Shown in pieces: positions 49,226 through 60,275 of a stretch of 64,000 nucleotides of DNA. The number at the start of each line of letters is the position of its first letter. Within the stretch, counting starts at the first letter, position 1. The notes below the pieces were generated by a model. It was not told where the DNA came from. It made no database searches and saw only the letters and a list, made by a program, of their open reading frames with translations. The position numbers and the translations under genes were made by a program. Origin of the DNA: Camarhynchus parvulus (Eukaryota > Chordata > Aves > Passeriformes > Thraupidae); assembly GCF_901933205.1 (NCBI RefSeq), contig NC_044591.1, positions 2,143,501-2,207,500 of the forward strand, written 5' to 3'.

Positions 49226-49604
49226 CCAGAGTCTGGGTAACCCTCTGTTCCTCCAGGTCTGCAGCCACATGCTCATGGCAAAACAGGGATTTTTCTGCAC
49301 CACATCCAAGGCTGACAGTTTAAGAAAATAGGACAATATTCCTGAGTTTAGGAAATGCAGCTTAGAAATTCTGCCCAAAGGCCTCGAAACACCGAGGCTG
49401 GACATGAGGAGAGTGTGGGGGGACACACTGCACAGGGCAGCACATGGCCAGTGATTCTGTGCTGAGACCATGGTCATGCCCAGAGGGGAAATTCTGTCCC
49501 TCTGCTCTGCAGGGACAATGTGAATCCGCCCCTGATTTCAGCACATGCCCTGGGGATGCCAAGTGCACTTGCAGAGCTGCTGGGAAGTGTGCATCCCATA
49601 CACA

Positions 49605-49745
49605 CCAGGAGTCCCAGAATGGTTGGTGTTGGGAGGGACCTTCAAGACCATCCAGTCCCAGCCTCCTGCCATGGGCAGGGACACCTCCCACTATCCCAGG
49701 TTGCTACAAGCCCCATCCAACCTGGCTTTGGACACTGCCAAGGGT
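49605..49745 (-). mobile_element. CR1 3' terminal fragment
   Basis: AGTCCCAGAATGGTTGGTGT, GGGAGGGACCTTCAAGACCA, TCCTGCCATGGGCAGGGACA and ACCTGGCTTTGGACACTGCC give an inverted CR1 end of about 140 bp. Confidence 0.85.
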
Positions 49746-50139
49746 GGTCCCAGAATGGTCCCAGAATGGAGAGTTACTGGGTGTAACCATGTCCTTCTGC
49801 TGTACTTCTCCCCACCAGCAAAACAATCACACTGCCACAAACCCCCCAAGAGCATCTCCACCTTCTCTACTTTCATTCCACTGAACAAAAACAAAGGAAG
49901 AAAAGCTCCGCCTTGAGCAGATCCATCACTGAAGAGCCAGGCCTGGATGCAGAGGTGACAACTGCTCCATGCATGTGACCTCCTGTTCCCCACTGGCACC
50001 CCAAAAAGTGCCTGGGCAGCACTGTGCTCCCTGCACCTACTCCTGGCAGTAAATCCTCCTCAGACTGTGGCTTGTTCACTACTCTGGTTCCAGCCAGCGG
50101 TTTCCAGTTCACAGGAAACCAGGATTTCGAAATTTGGTT

Positions 50140-50585
50140 TTATTCCAAGAGTAAAAAGCAAAAAGTAGTTCTTTTCAATTTTTCCCACTAAGAAGAGTTC
50201 TGGAAAACAGCTAATCCCGAAATGCTGTGGGTCAGATTTACAAAATTTCTTTTTAAACTGAGTATTTGTTTACATAAGCCAATAATAGTGTTTACTTTAT
50301 CAGAGGATCTTGCTTTTTCATTAAAACACCAGTGGCGTTTGATCTAAAAGGAAAACAACATTTTTCACACAGTGCTAGCAAGAAGCTTTAAAAACCCCCT
50401 GAATCTGTTACTTTATCTTAACTATCAATGACAGTGGTGCATAGTAAGTACATTAATAGCAGTGACTAAAATGGAAAACAAGATATATTCTAAGTCATTA
50501 CAAATAATTCCCCAAATAAAGTTCATATTTTGAAGCATTTTGCATTTTTAAAAGCCTTTTATTTAATGAAAACTCGGTGCAGTGG
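50140..50585. promoter_or_regulatory. AT-rich block, candidate conserved element
   Basis: About 450 bp, clearly AT-richer than its flanks, with no repeat signature. Motifs include a forkhead-like TTGTTTACATAAG (50267-50279), GTTTACTTTATCAG, CAGCTAATCCCG, and GTACATTAATAGCAG (50448-50462). Candidate enhancer on composition alone. Confidence 0.35.
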
Positions 50586-51199
50586 AAATGTCGTGCTCAG
50601 TACACCACTGCTCCCACCCCCTTATCCTCAGCTGAAGGATCCCCTTGGAGCTCTGCATCCACTCTGGCTGGCCCAGAGAGAAGGAGGAGAAGAAATTTGC
50701 AGGTTTTAAGCAAGTTTTTCCAACAGCAAATTATCTTCCCATAAAAAACACCAGATATTCCATTAATTTTAGTCTGGATTTACACCATTCAGCTGCCAGC
50801 TATTGGATTTCCTTTTCCTTCTACAAAGACTCTGCAGTCCAAAATCCTTCTCTCTTGTGGTGCTCACGGGTGGCAAATGATCCATCTCCAAGACAGCTAA
50901 ATTAGCTCAGCTTCCTTCTTCTTCCTCCCTAAACCAGGTTCCTGTTTGAGGCTCCTGTCTATCACCCTTCACAGTGCAGGGGGTCCCAGGGCTGTGGTCC
51001 CCATCACACACAGCTCGAACACTCCAGTGTGCCCCTTCTGGGGCAGTTTTGGCACCAAGCTGCTGCCCAGGCTGAAATCCTTCTGGAGATGGGGTTACAC
51101 AGAGCAGAGAGCACCTGAATTATAGAAAATTGGGAATAACTGGTCCCCATGAATCACAGTGACCCTGCAGGGTCAGCACAAGGGGATGTGAGTCAGAAC
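50586..51199. other. EPHB2: Intron 1 sequence, unrecognised
   Basis: No gene or repeat was recognised. Confidence 0.5.
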
Positions 51200-51303
51200 C
51201 ATGAAACCACAGAATGGTTTGGGAGAGATCTTAAAATTCATCCAGCTGCATGGGCAGGGACACCTTCCACTGTCCCAGGCTGCTCCAGGCCCTGTCCAAC
51301 CTA
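51200..51303 (-). mobile_element. CR1 3' terminal fragment cut by the next CR1
   Basis: AACCACAGAATGGTTTGGGA, CATGGGCAGGGACACCTTCC and TGCTCCAGGCCCTGTCCAAC end abruptly at 51303, where the tail of a second CR1 begins. Confidence 0.8.
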
Positions 51304-52770
51304 GAATTATAGAATCATAGAATAGGCTGAGCTGGAAGGGACCCACAAGGATCATGGAATCCAATTCCTGGCCTTGTGCAGGGAACCCCAACACCCCCAG
51401 CCTGTGCCTCAGAGTGCTGTCAAAACGCTCCTTGAACTCAGACAGGCTTGTGACCACTGTCCTGGGGAGCCTGTTCAGTGCCCAACCAACCTCTGGCTGA
51501 AAAACCTTCTTCTAATATACAACCTAAACCTCCTCTGACTTAGCTCCAGACATTTCCTCAAGTCCTGTCTCTGCTCACCAGAGCGAAGAGATTGGTACCT
51601 GCTTCTCTGCTGCCCTTCAGGAGGATGTTGAAGAGCACAATGAGGTCTCTTCCAGTCTCCTCCAGGCCGAACAGACCAAGTGCCCTCAGCAGCTCCTTAC
51701 ACAGCTTCTGCTCAAGGCCCTCCACCATTGCCATGGCCCTCCTTTGGACACACTCTAATAGTTATCTTTCTTACTTTGTGGTGCCCAAATCTGCTCCAGC
51801 ACTCGAGGTGAGGCTGCCCCACTGCAGAGCACAGCAGGACAATCCCCTCCCTTGCCTGACTGGCCATGCTCTCCCTGATGTCCCCCAGCACACGGGTGGC
51901 CCTCCTGGCTGCCAGGGCACTGCTGACTCAGATCCAGCTGGCCATTGACCAGGACACCAGGTCCCTTCCTGCAGCTGCTCTCCAGCCTCTTGTTGCCTGG
52001 TCCACCCACACACCCAGGGCTGCCCCATCCCCAGTAAAGGATCTGGCACTTTCTCTTGTTGAACTTCACACGGTTGGTGATGGCCCAGTCCTCTATTTTG
52101 TTGAGGTCTCTCTGCAGGGCCTCCCTGCCTTTGAGGGAGGCAACAGCTCTTCCCAGTTTTGTATCTTCTGTGAACTTGCCTCATATTCCTTCCAGTCCTG
52201 TGTCCAAGTCATTGGATGCTGAAGAGTGCAGGACAATGACAAAGCCCTGCAGTGACAGGTCTGATGTCACCCCAGTCACTGTCACCTGTTGTGCCTGACC
52301 TGTGAGCCAGTTTCTCACCCATCACATGATGTGTTTATCCAGCTGGGGGCTGCACAGGTTGTCCAGAAGGATCCTGTGAGAGACAGTATCAAAAGTTGGC
52401 TGAAATCAAAAAAGATTCCATCTCCTGGCTTCCCTTGATCAACCAGGTGGGTTTACCCTGTCAGAGAAGGAAATCAGGTTTGATAAGCAGGACTACCCCT
52501 CATGAAGCCATGCTGGCTGTGACCAATGACTAGGTTGTCCTCCAGGTGTTTTTCAATACTTCTCAGAATAATGCTCTCCATTGTTTTTACCAGGCAATGA
52601 AGTGAAACTGACAGGCCTGTAGTTTCTAGGGTCCTCCTTTTTGCCCTTCTTGAAAATTAGGACAATGTTTGCTGACTTCCAGTCAGCTGGGACCTCTCTG
52701 AAATCCCAAGACTGCTCAAAAATCACCAAGAGAGGCTTTGCAATGACATCAGCAGCTCTGTGAGGATCTT
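51304..52770 (-). mobile_element. 5'-truncated CR1 with decayed reverse transcriptase
   Basis: The largest CR1 piece here, about 1.47 kb. The tail TATAGAATCATAGAATAGGC is at the left, so it reads on the minus strand. A conceptual reading at about 52740-52560 gives AKPLLVIFEQSWDFREVPAD, then KSANIVLIFKKGKKEDPRNY, RPVSFTSLPGK, an N-terminal part of the CR1 reverse transcriptase. Lower down (about 52070-51970) MKFNKRKCQILYWGWG-type residues mark the segment after the catalytic core. Several frameshifts and stops are needed to join them. It cannot encode a working enzyme. Confidence 0.93.
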
Positions 52771-52985
52771 GGATGAAGCACAGAATCCCAGAGGAGTTTG
52801 GTTTGAATGGGACCTTAAAGCTCAGCTCATTCCACCCCCTGCCATGGGCAGGGACACCTGCTACTATCCCTGGTTGCTCCAAGCCCCGTCCAACCTGGCC
52901 TTGGACACTTCCAGGGATGGGAAGTCTGGGCAACCTCTCTGGGCAACCTGTTCCAGATGCTCATGGACACTTCTGAGTGACAGGT
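52771..52985 (-). mobile_element. CR1 3' fragment abutting the larger CR1
   Basis: CACAGAATCCCAGAGGAGTT, TGAATGGGACCTTAAAGCTC, CCCCCTGCCATGGGCAGGGA and CCTTGGACACTTCCAGGGAT form another inverted CR1 end directly beyond the RT segment of the preceding element. Confidence 0.85.
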
Positions 52986-55900
52986 GACTCCAGGCCCAGG
53001 GACATCATTTGGACAAAGCTCTGCCACAGATGCGAGCTCCACACAAAGTGTGATAAGCCCCAAGGCATGGGAACCCATCATCTACTGAGGCAGCTCCTTC
53101 CACCTGCAGTTTCCACTGGGCTGCCCTGCCCCTGGCACTTCCGCGCCCAGGGTGACCATGGTGGGCTGTCACAGCCATATCACCCCCAGCAGCCTCCCTG
53201 CTCCTACCTGGGGCTGCCCCATGCTCATACAAGCACATGGGCACATAACAGCACCAGCTCCTCTGCTGGGGACAAAAAACACAGACCAACTCCACCATGG
53301 GCAACCCCAAGGCCAACTGTTAAAGCCTTGACTACCACCTTGGCAACTTCACTCACTGTCACAGCCACTTTCATGGTGCCATCCTGCTGGTTTGGCAGCA
53401 CCAGAAAACAGGGTAAGAGGCTGATGCCTTGGCAGCCTCATGAAGATCCCCGAGGCACCCAGGACATGGAGCAAGGCCATGTGGGAGTGGCAGGGGTGGG
53501 AGCCTGGCCCCTGGCCCACCGCTGGTGGCTGCGATAGCTGCAGCTCAGTGCAGCGCTCCCAGCACAGCAGCGTCTCCTCAATGTTGTTGCTTCTGTTCTC
53601 CCCTCCCGTGTGTTTATCTGCAGCTCCGCATGCTGCCCACGGCATTCTAAATAAATCTGCAGCTGCTCCACACCAGCACACACAGCTCTGGCCCGCTTCC
53701 TACAGGGAACCGCGCTGCTCCCCACGGGACACCCGGGGACCAGTGCCCGCGCTTCTCACTTCGGAGACGTTTGCTCTGAGCAGCCTCCCCCAGCACTGGG
53801 GGCTGTCCCCAGCACTGCTGCCTGCTCTGAGGGCACACTGTGGCTCTGGAGGGACACTTGGCATCTCCAGCCACACCATCACCCCCACCCCACCAGTTCC
53901 AGATGCTCAAAGCCACGCTAAGACAGCGTTGTGCAAAGGATCTGCTGTGACAATGTTGGGTGGGGGTTCCTGTGCTTCCACATGGTCTTCCTGCTGCTCA
54001 GCCACAAGTGAGATGAGTGTGGGGTTCTCAGCTGCAGCAGCTTTTCCCATCTGGCCAGATCAGGAATGAGACTGGTGGACAGAACTGGGAGGGGAGGACA
54101 AGTCTGGGATCATGCTGGGTCCTGGTGGCAGCAGGACAGGCTGGCCAGGAGTGGGATGGAGGGTGGCAGGACCAAGGGGCAGGGGCAGAGGCTGGAGGTG
54201 GAAGGGATTAACAGAGGAGCTGTGCATGTTGCAGACACACTTCTCTCCATCCGGAAAAATAACTTGCATGGAGTTTTGCCAACTCAGACCAATTTGGAGT
54301 ATCCGGACCTGAGCTTCTCAGAAGTCCTGGCAAATGCTTCACATTCACAGGCTCCAAGCTCATCCAGATAAAGAAACAGCTGGGCAAATAAACAGCCCCA
54401 CAGATAGCTGGAGCCTCCACCCTCATTTTTCCACCCACAAGTTTTTCCCTTCCCCTTTCACTCCTCATGAAAGCTCCTCTCTCAGGGTAGGACACTTGCC
54501 AGGATTGTAATCCTGGCCCAACATTATCAACACAGGGAGCAAGCTTCTCGTGAACCCATGACCACATCAGCTGTGGCCAGTGCTGGATGTGCAAAGCAGG
54601 CAAGAAGCTTCCAGCTCACTCTGATGGGCTGGGAGCAAAGTCATCCTAAGGCAGAGACAGTGGGAGATCATTCCTTATCACCATGTCCCTTACGTGACCT
54701 GGAAGCCCACCTAAAACACCTCATCAGCTCCAGGCTGGAGGGACACACAGTGTTAGAGCCCAGGCAAGGGGAGCAAGACCAGGATCTGCACTGGAGACAC
54801 CACAGGTCAGCTCCTCCATGCAGGAACATGTGCATCAGGAACCATGTACCCACCCTGGCCTCAGGCACAGCCCCCACATCCCGGGGCAGGGGGTGGCTAA
54901 TGAGAAACCCGTCTGTCCTTGCCCCAGGAGCCCTCAGCACAGATCTCTACCCTTCCCCACGTTGAAAGGCCCCTCTCTGCCTCCTGTGCTTTACTGGAGC
55001 CTGATCATGATATTTTTGCCAGCGTGAGCTGAGAGGGGCCGAGCAAAGCCAGTGGCCCTTCCCTGCAGCCCTGAGCTTTGCTTTGCCTGGCCGGGGGCCA
55101 GCGGAACGAGCTGAAACCCAATCCCCCCCCGGCCGAGCCCTGGCACGGGAACAGCTCCCTGCATTGTGAGCAGCGGTACAGGATCCTTGGGATACTGCAC
55201 TCAGGGATCCACTCACACTCCAAGGGGGACAGTGATTGATGGGGAGAGAAAAGAGGAGGTTGACTGAGCTGGGATGGGGATCCCCACACGCCCAACTCCC
55301 CCCAAAGGGCACCCTGAGGTCAGGAACAGAGGGTCATGCTGGTGCTGCTGGTGCTGGGAACCCAGCACTGAGTACCTGGTCATTCAGGGCCCTTCCCTGA
55401 AAAATTAGGTCCATCCAGACTCGGAGACCTAAGAATTAGGATGATGTCCATCATCTCCATCTCTGACCAGCCAAACAGGATCCAGGCTGATAGCCCATGG
55501 AGCAGGGAGAGCTGACCCCAGAGATACCACACAGCACTGGCAGGGGAAAGATGTTCTCAGCCTGGGGGAGTCATGGAGCCTTCCTGGCTCCTCAGTTCCC
55601 TAGGACATCAGTCACAGCTCCTGCAAGCCCTGTGAGGCAGGAGCCAGCCCCAGAGCCAGCAGAGGAGCAGGGGATGGAAGCTGGTGGGGCTCAGCAGAAC
55701 CTGCTGGGTCACTCTCACCCTGTTACTGGGTGGTGCTCAGCTGCTTGTGACACTAGGGGCCAGGGCTGGTGTCAAACAAGGGGATGGCTCCAATGCCCTG
55801 CCCTTGGCACAGCATTTCAGCAATCCCAGGTGGAACTCCCCCTGCATTTCTATGAGGGAAATGCCATGAGCAGGGCTATGCTTTCCCATTCCCACCAAAA
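52986..55900. other. EPHB2: Intron 1 sequence, mostly unrecognised
   Basis: No CR1, LTR or tandem array was seen. A patch near 53560-53680 (TGTTGTTGCTTCTGTTC, CATTCTAAATAAATCTGCAG) and one near 55060-55170 (CpG-containing, GCTTTGCTTTGCCTGGCC) look single-copy and might be conserved. Open frames lack recognisable domains. Confidence 0.4.
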
Positions 55901-58900
55901 TCCCTCCCTTACTCTGAATGCCCACACCTTGTCTGGACCATTCTCAGGGGAACAAACCCAGGGCTGATATTGCTGCGCAGAAAGAAACCACTGGTCTTTA
56001 GCTCCCAGCCTTGTTAGACCAGAAAATATGGAAAGCTGGGCTTGGGGCAGAGTTGCACCTGGCACGGGGGCCATGGCAATGCCACTGGGTGAGCCAGGAG
56101 CCAGGGCTGAGCACGGCCACAGCCCAAATCCAGCAGCCGCCAGACTCTCTTCCCAGCTCCTCCTCTCCCTGGGAAGGCCTGGCTGTGCAAGCACTGCCCT
56201 GCAGGGTGCTCCACCTCTGGAAAGCTCAAAGCAAGGAGAAGCCAAACTCAACAGCCCACAGGGTCCTGCAGGTCACCCCAGCACGTGTCCTGCTTTCCAA
56301 GCACTCAGTGACCCATCCAGGACTGTCCCTCTCACCTGCCTGCCTGCGAGGAGAATGAGAGCTCCAGGTCTCAGAAGGGAATTCTGATTTTGTGACCTCT
56401 CAGCCCCTGTTGAAGAAGCAGGTGAGGCTGGATGTGAGGCAGGACCACTCTCCATCCGGCTGCCACATCAGCCCACTCACAGCTGCAGATTCATCCTGTC
56501 TGTCCCAGTTTCCCCACACCAGCTGCTCCACAGGTCAGCAGAAACAGGGAAAGCCCACCAGAGCTCTCTGGGAAGCTGCTCCAGCAGCACCAGGGACCCA
56601 CTGGCAGCATCTGCCCTGGAAGGAGCTGGGACTTGTAGGTGGTCTGAGTTCAGGCAAGGAGAGGCTGCTGGGAGGAGACAATGCAGATGCCAAATGCCAG
56701 CAAGCAGAGGCCCTCCTGCTGCTGCTGGGAATGCAGGAGCCACACAGAGGAGACACAGATGAAGGCGTTTAACAGCCACTGCTACTGTCACTGCTGATGG
56801 CTCTCCATGGTGGCACTGACGCCATGGGCTGGGAGATACCCTGAGAGAGGAAGTCCCAGGGTAAACTGTTGCATCCAGTCTCATCCAGGCCGAGCAGAGA
56901 CTACATTCCCCAGTAAGAGCCTTTTTCCAAGAGGATAGAACAGGGCCATGTTCCTTTTGAGAGCCTCCAGGTCTCTCTTCCTCTCTTGGGGATGGACACA
57001 GGGGTGCTCTGGGAGGCTGGAGCCCCATGCCCAGAAGCTCCTTCTAAAGGTGCCCCAGCCCCAAAGGAACCATCAGCCTCCACCATGCAGTGCTCTGGTC
57101 CAGCTGAGTGTGGCACAGCCCCCCCATGGGGGATGGACACTGGTGTCACCACTGGTGCCCAAACACAGCCACTGTCACTGGTGTGCAGGAGCAGGTGCCA
57201 TGTGCAGCTGCTGGCTGCAGCATCCTGGCAAAGAGAGGTTGTATAACACAATAACCTGCTCCCACCACCGTGCCCTGAGGCCACTGGGACAGGGTGTAAT
57301 GCCCAGGGTGCAGTGCAGCACTGCCCAGCCCCCTTTGATACCCACAGTCACTCTCCTGTATCCTAGACACAGCATCCTGTATTCCCAGACCCACTGTCCT
57401 GTGTTCCCAGGCACAGGTGGCCTCAGGAGATCTGGGATGCAGCAGGAAGTCTGGAGGCTGCAGAGCATCCCTGGGTAAGGAGCACATGCTTGGCTCTTGG
57501 ACAACATCATCCCTTTCCTCACTAAGCCCTGCCCATCATCTGATGTGAAGAGTATGGAGGGGACCAGGAGGGGTGACACAAACCCAGGGCATGGCTTTGT
57601 GGCCAGCTCTGTCTCTCTTTTCCTTGGCACCATCCCCACCCACAGTGGGGACAGTGAGCACAGCCAGTGCCACCTCCCAGCACTGCTGATACTAAATGAA
57701 GTTTTGTCACCCTGCTTGGTGGCACAGGCTGCAAGCAACTCACTCCCAGCAGGCTCCAGAGTCCCCCTACTGAGCTATCCTTAATGGGTTTCAATTTTAA
57801 TTTGCTTTTATTGGAAAACACAGATGGTGACCCCCCTCTCTCCCTGGCCCAAACATATACAGGATAATAACATTTACAGGGAAAGATGTTATCTCCAAGC
57901 AGCCAAAGCTGCAGCCACAGCCCTACCGCCCTGCAGTGACACACAGCTGTGCCCCAGAGCCCTGCCCGGGCCACCCAGAGCCACCAGTGGGGGGAAGCAG
58001 GACCAGGGGCCAGTGAAGAAGAATTAAAGAGCAGGATGAGTCCCTGGTGCAGCCAAGATTCTCAGATTGGCCTGGGCAACTTCCTCTGTGACCGGGTCTC
58101 TGCAGAGCAGCAGCAGGCATCAAAGCAGAGGGATGCCCACAGCTGCTGCCAGCACTGCTGTCCCCACACCTGGAGCCAGCCCCTGCCTGCAGCCCAGCCA
58201 GCTGCTCCAAATATCCCTGACTCCAGCCACCCCTGCAAGAAATGCACATCAGAGCCCAGGATGGCTGTGGGGAGGGGATGGCAGTGCAGGGACAGACAGG
58301 GACAGGCAGTGCCACAGGCATCAGGCTACACCTGGGGACCCAGCATTAGGATTCCCCAGCAAACAGCAAGCATCAAACACCTCTGGGCTTGTGCCACATT
58401 AACCCAGGCACCCAAACACCAGAGCCTGTGGATGCTCCTGCCCCCTGGCACTGCTGGTGCCACACAGAGCCAAGCCCCCTTGTGCACCCCCCCAAACCTG
58501 AGCATGGGGTGAGCAAGCATGCCCTCTGTCACACACACTGACTCTCTGGATCTACCTGACATTCCTACTTCTGCCTGTTGCTACTGACAAGCTGGAAACG
58601 TGCTTCTGGTTAGCAGTTCCAAGCAGGAATGGCTTGGGAGGAGCTGCTGCCTTTTGTCAAGCAGGGAAGGGATCCTCTGGGCAGCAGAGGGCTTCAGCTC
58701 AGGCTCCTGGCTGGAGTAAGCTTCTCTCCAGGATAGATTCAGGAAAGCCCAAAATTTCCTCAAGGAGCTTGGCTTCCCTCCAGTCCCTCCCAAGGCCAAA
58801 GCATCTCCTGACTGCCATCCTTTTCTATCTCCAGGGTTTTGCTAGGAATGCAAACTCTGCATCCCCTCCAACCCCACTATGGCAGATAAAGCACCCGAGG

Positions 58901-59112
58901 AGCCAGCAGCTGCAGGTGGTGGGAATTTTTAGTCAGAGGTAAATGTTTCCTTCCTTGGGAAAACCCCATCTTCAACACCTCACCATGGAGAAGGCTTCCC
59001 TCCTCTCCTCTTACACACTCATTCACCTTCAAAAGTAGTGGGTTGAACTAAGGGATGCTATACTGGTGGGTGCCACTGTGCTGGTGGTCCTGCTTGGGCA
59101 AGGGATGTGCTG
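55901..59112. other. EPHB2: Intron 1 sequence, unrecognised
   Basis: GC-rich, single-copy-looking intron. No exon 1, RNA gene or mobile element was recognised. A patch at 57775-57890 (TTTCAATTTTAATTTGC, GGATAATAACATTTACAGGG) is locally AT-rich. Confidence 0.45.
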
Positions 59113-59438
59113 CATCCATCCATCCATCCATCCATCCATCCATCCATCCATCCATCATCCATCCATCATCCATCCATCCATCTATCCATCCATCCATCCA
59201 TCCATCCATCCATCCATCCATCCATCCATCATCCATCCATCCATCCATCCATCCATCCATCCATCCATCCATCCATCCATCCATCCATCATCCATCCATC
59301 ATCCATCCATCCATCTATCCATCCATCCATCCATCCATCCATCCATCCATCCATCCATCCATCCATCCATCCATCATCCATCCATCCATCCATCCATCCA
59401 TCCATCCATCCATCCATCCATCCATCCATCCATCCATC
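59113..59438. repeat. Second large (ATCC)n microsatellite, about 326 bp
   Basis: About 80 ATCC units with CATCAT joints near 59155, 59166, 59227, 59287, 59298 and 59372, and a TCTATCC variant at 59181 and again at 59314. The repeated set of two CATCAT joints followed by TCTATCC shows that a segment of about 133 bp has been duplicated within the array. Confidence 0.98.
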
Positions 59439-59929
59439 AGCTGCCTTCCACTGGAAAAGCAGCTCTGGAGCAGGCAAGAGATGGGCTATGGGACCACAAG
59501 GAGAGAGAAGTCCCTCTGTCACCACTCCCAGGGGCTGCAGCAAGGAGCTGGGGGACCAAGGGCGCACAGGAGTGGGGAATGTCCCCAGGAGTGGGGAATG
59601 TCCCCTCTGGGATGCAGCTGCAGCTCTGCAGGCCAGCCTGGCCAAGGTGGCAGCAGCTTGTGAAACAGCTGTGCAGCTCTGGGAGCTGGAGGAGAGGACA
59701 CAGGCGGTCCAGGCTGCCACTGGGATGGAGCCCTGGAGAGCCCAGGGCCTGTGGAGCCTTGTTCCCTCAGGAGAACAATGGATGTGGTGAGCAAAGCTCC
59801 CCGTGAGTGGAGGAGGAGCTCTTGTGCAGGTACAGACAGCCCTGAGCCGGTTCCACGGCTCTGGGAAGGGATTTCTGCATGCATCAAAAGAAACACACCC
59901 GGAGGTGGAAAAAGGGCAATTTCCACAAG
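59439..59929. other. EPHB2: Intron 1 sequence with a short duplication
   Basis: A duplicated GGAGTGGGGAATGTCCC lies at 59569-59605. Nothing else was recognised. Confidence 0.5.
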
Positions 59930-60275
59930 TTGAAAGGGATTATTAGCAAAAATTGATCAGGGGGGAAATGTAAACAAAAACAATGAAGAGTAATTACAGC
60001 TTATGGCGGCTTTGCCAAAATCTCATAAATCTGCGATCATAAAAGAAGGCGTCTTGAGTTCAAAATTATCTTGGCTTGGAATAAAAGGAAAAAATTGCAG
60101 TAAAAATAAACATATTGTATAAATTAAACCCAGGGGAAGTTGGCAGCAGCGAATTAGCAGCTCTAAGATGCAGACAGTTGCAAAAGGATGTATCAATGAA
60201 AAAACTGACTGCCAGGAGACAGAAAGGAGGGAAAAAACTGAAATTTTAAATACACCAAAATCAAACACAACCAGA
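59930..60275. promoter_or_regulatory. AT-rich block, candidate conserved element
   Basis: About 340 bp with a sharp change to AT-rich sequence. It contains GGGATTATTAGCAAAAATTG, AGAGTAATTACAGC, CATAAATCTGCGATCATAAA, GTAAAAATAAACATATTG and CGAATTAGCAGC. There is no LTR or LINE layout. It is a good candidate for a conserved enhancer in intron 1. Confidence 0.4.

Noticed and set aside
52553..52933. A functional reverse transcriptase gene
   Set aside because: Only disjoint RT pieces remain, with stops and frameshifts and a 5'-truncated element.
59048..59806. Long open frames with IHPS or MDGW repeats on both strands
   Set aside because: Same cause: the second (ATCC)n array. The non-repeat ends show no domain.
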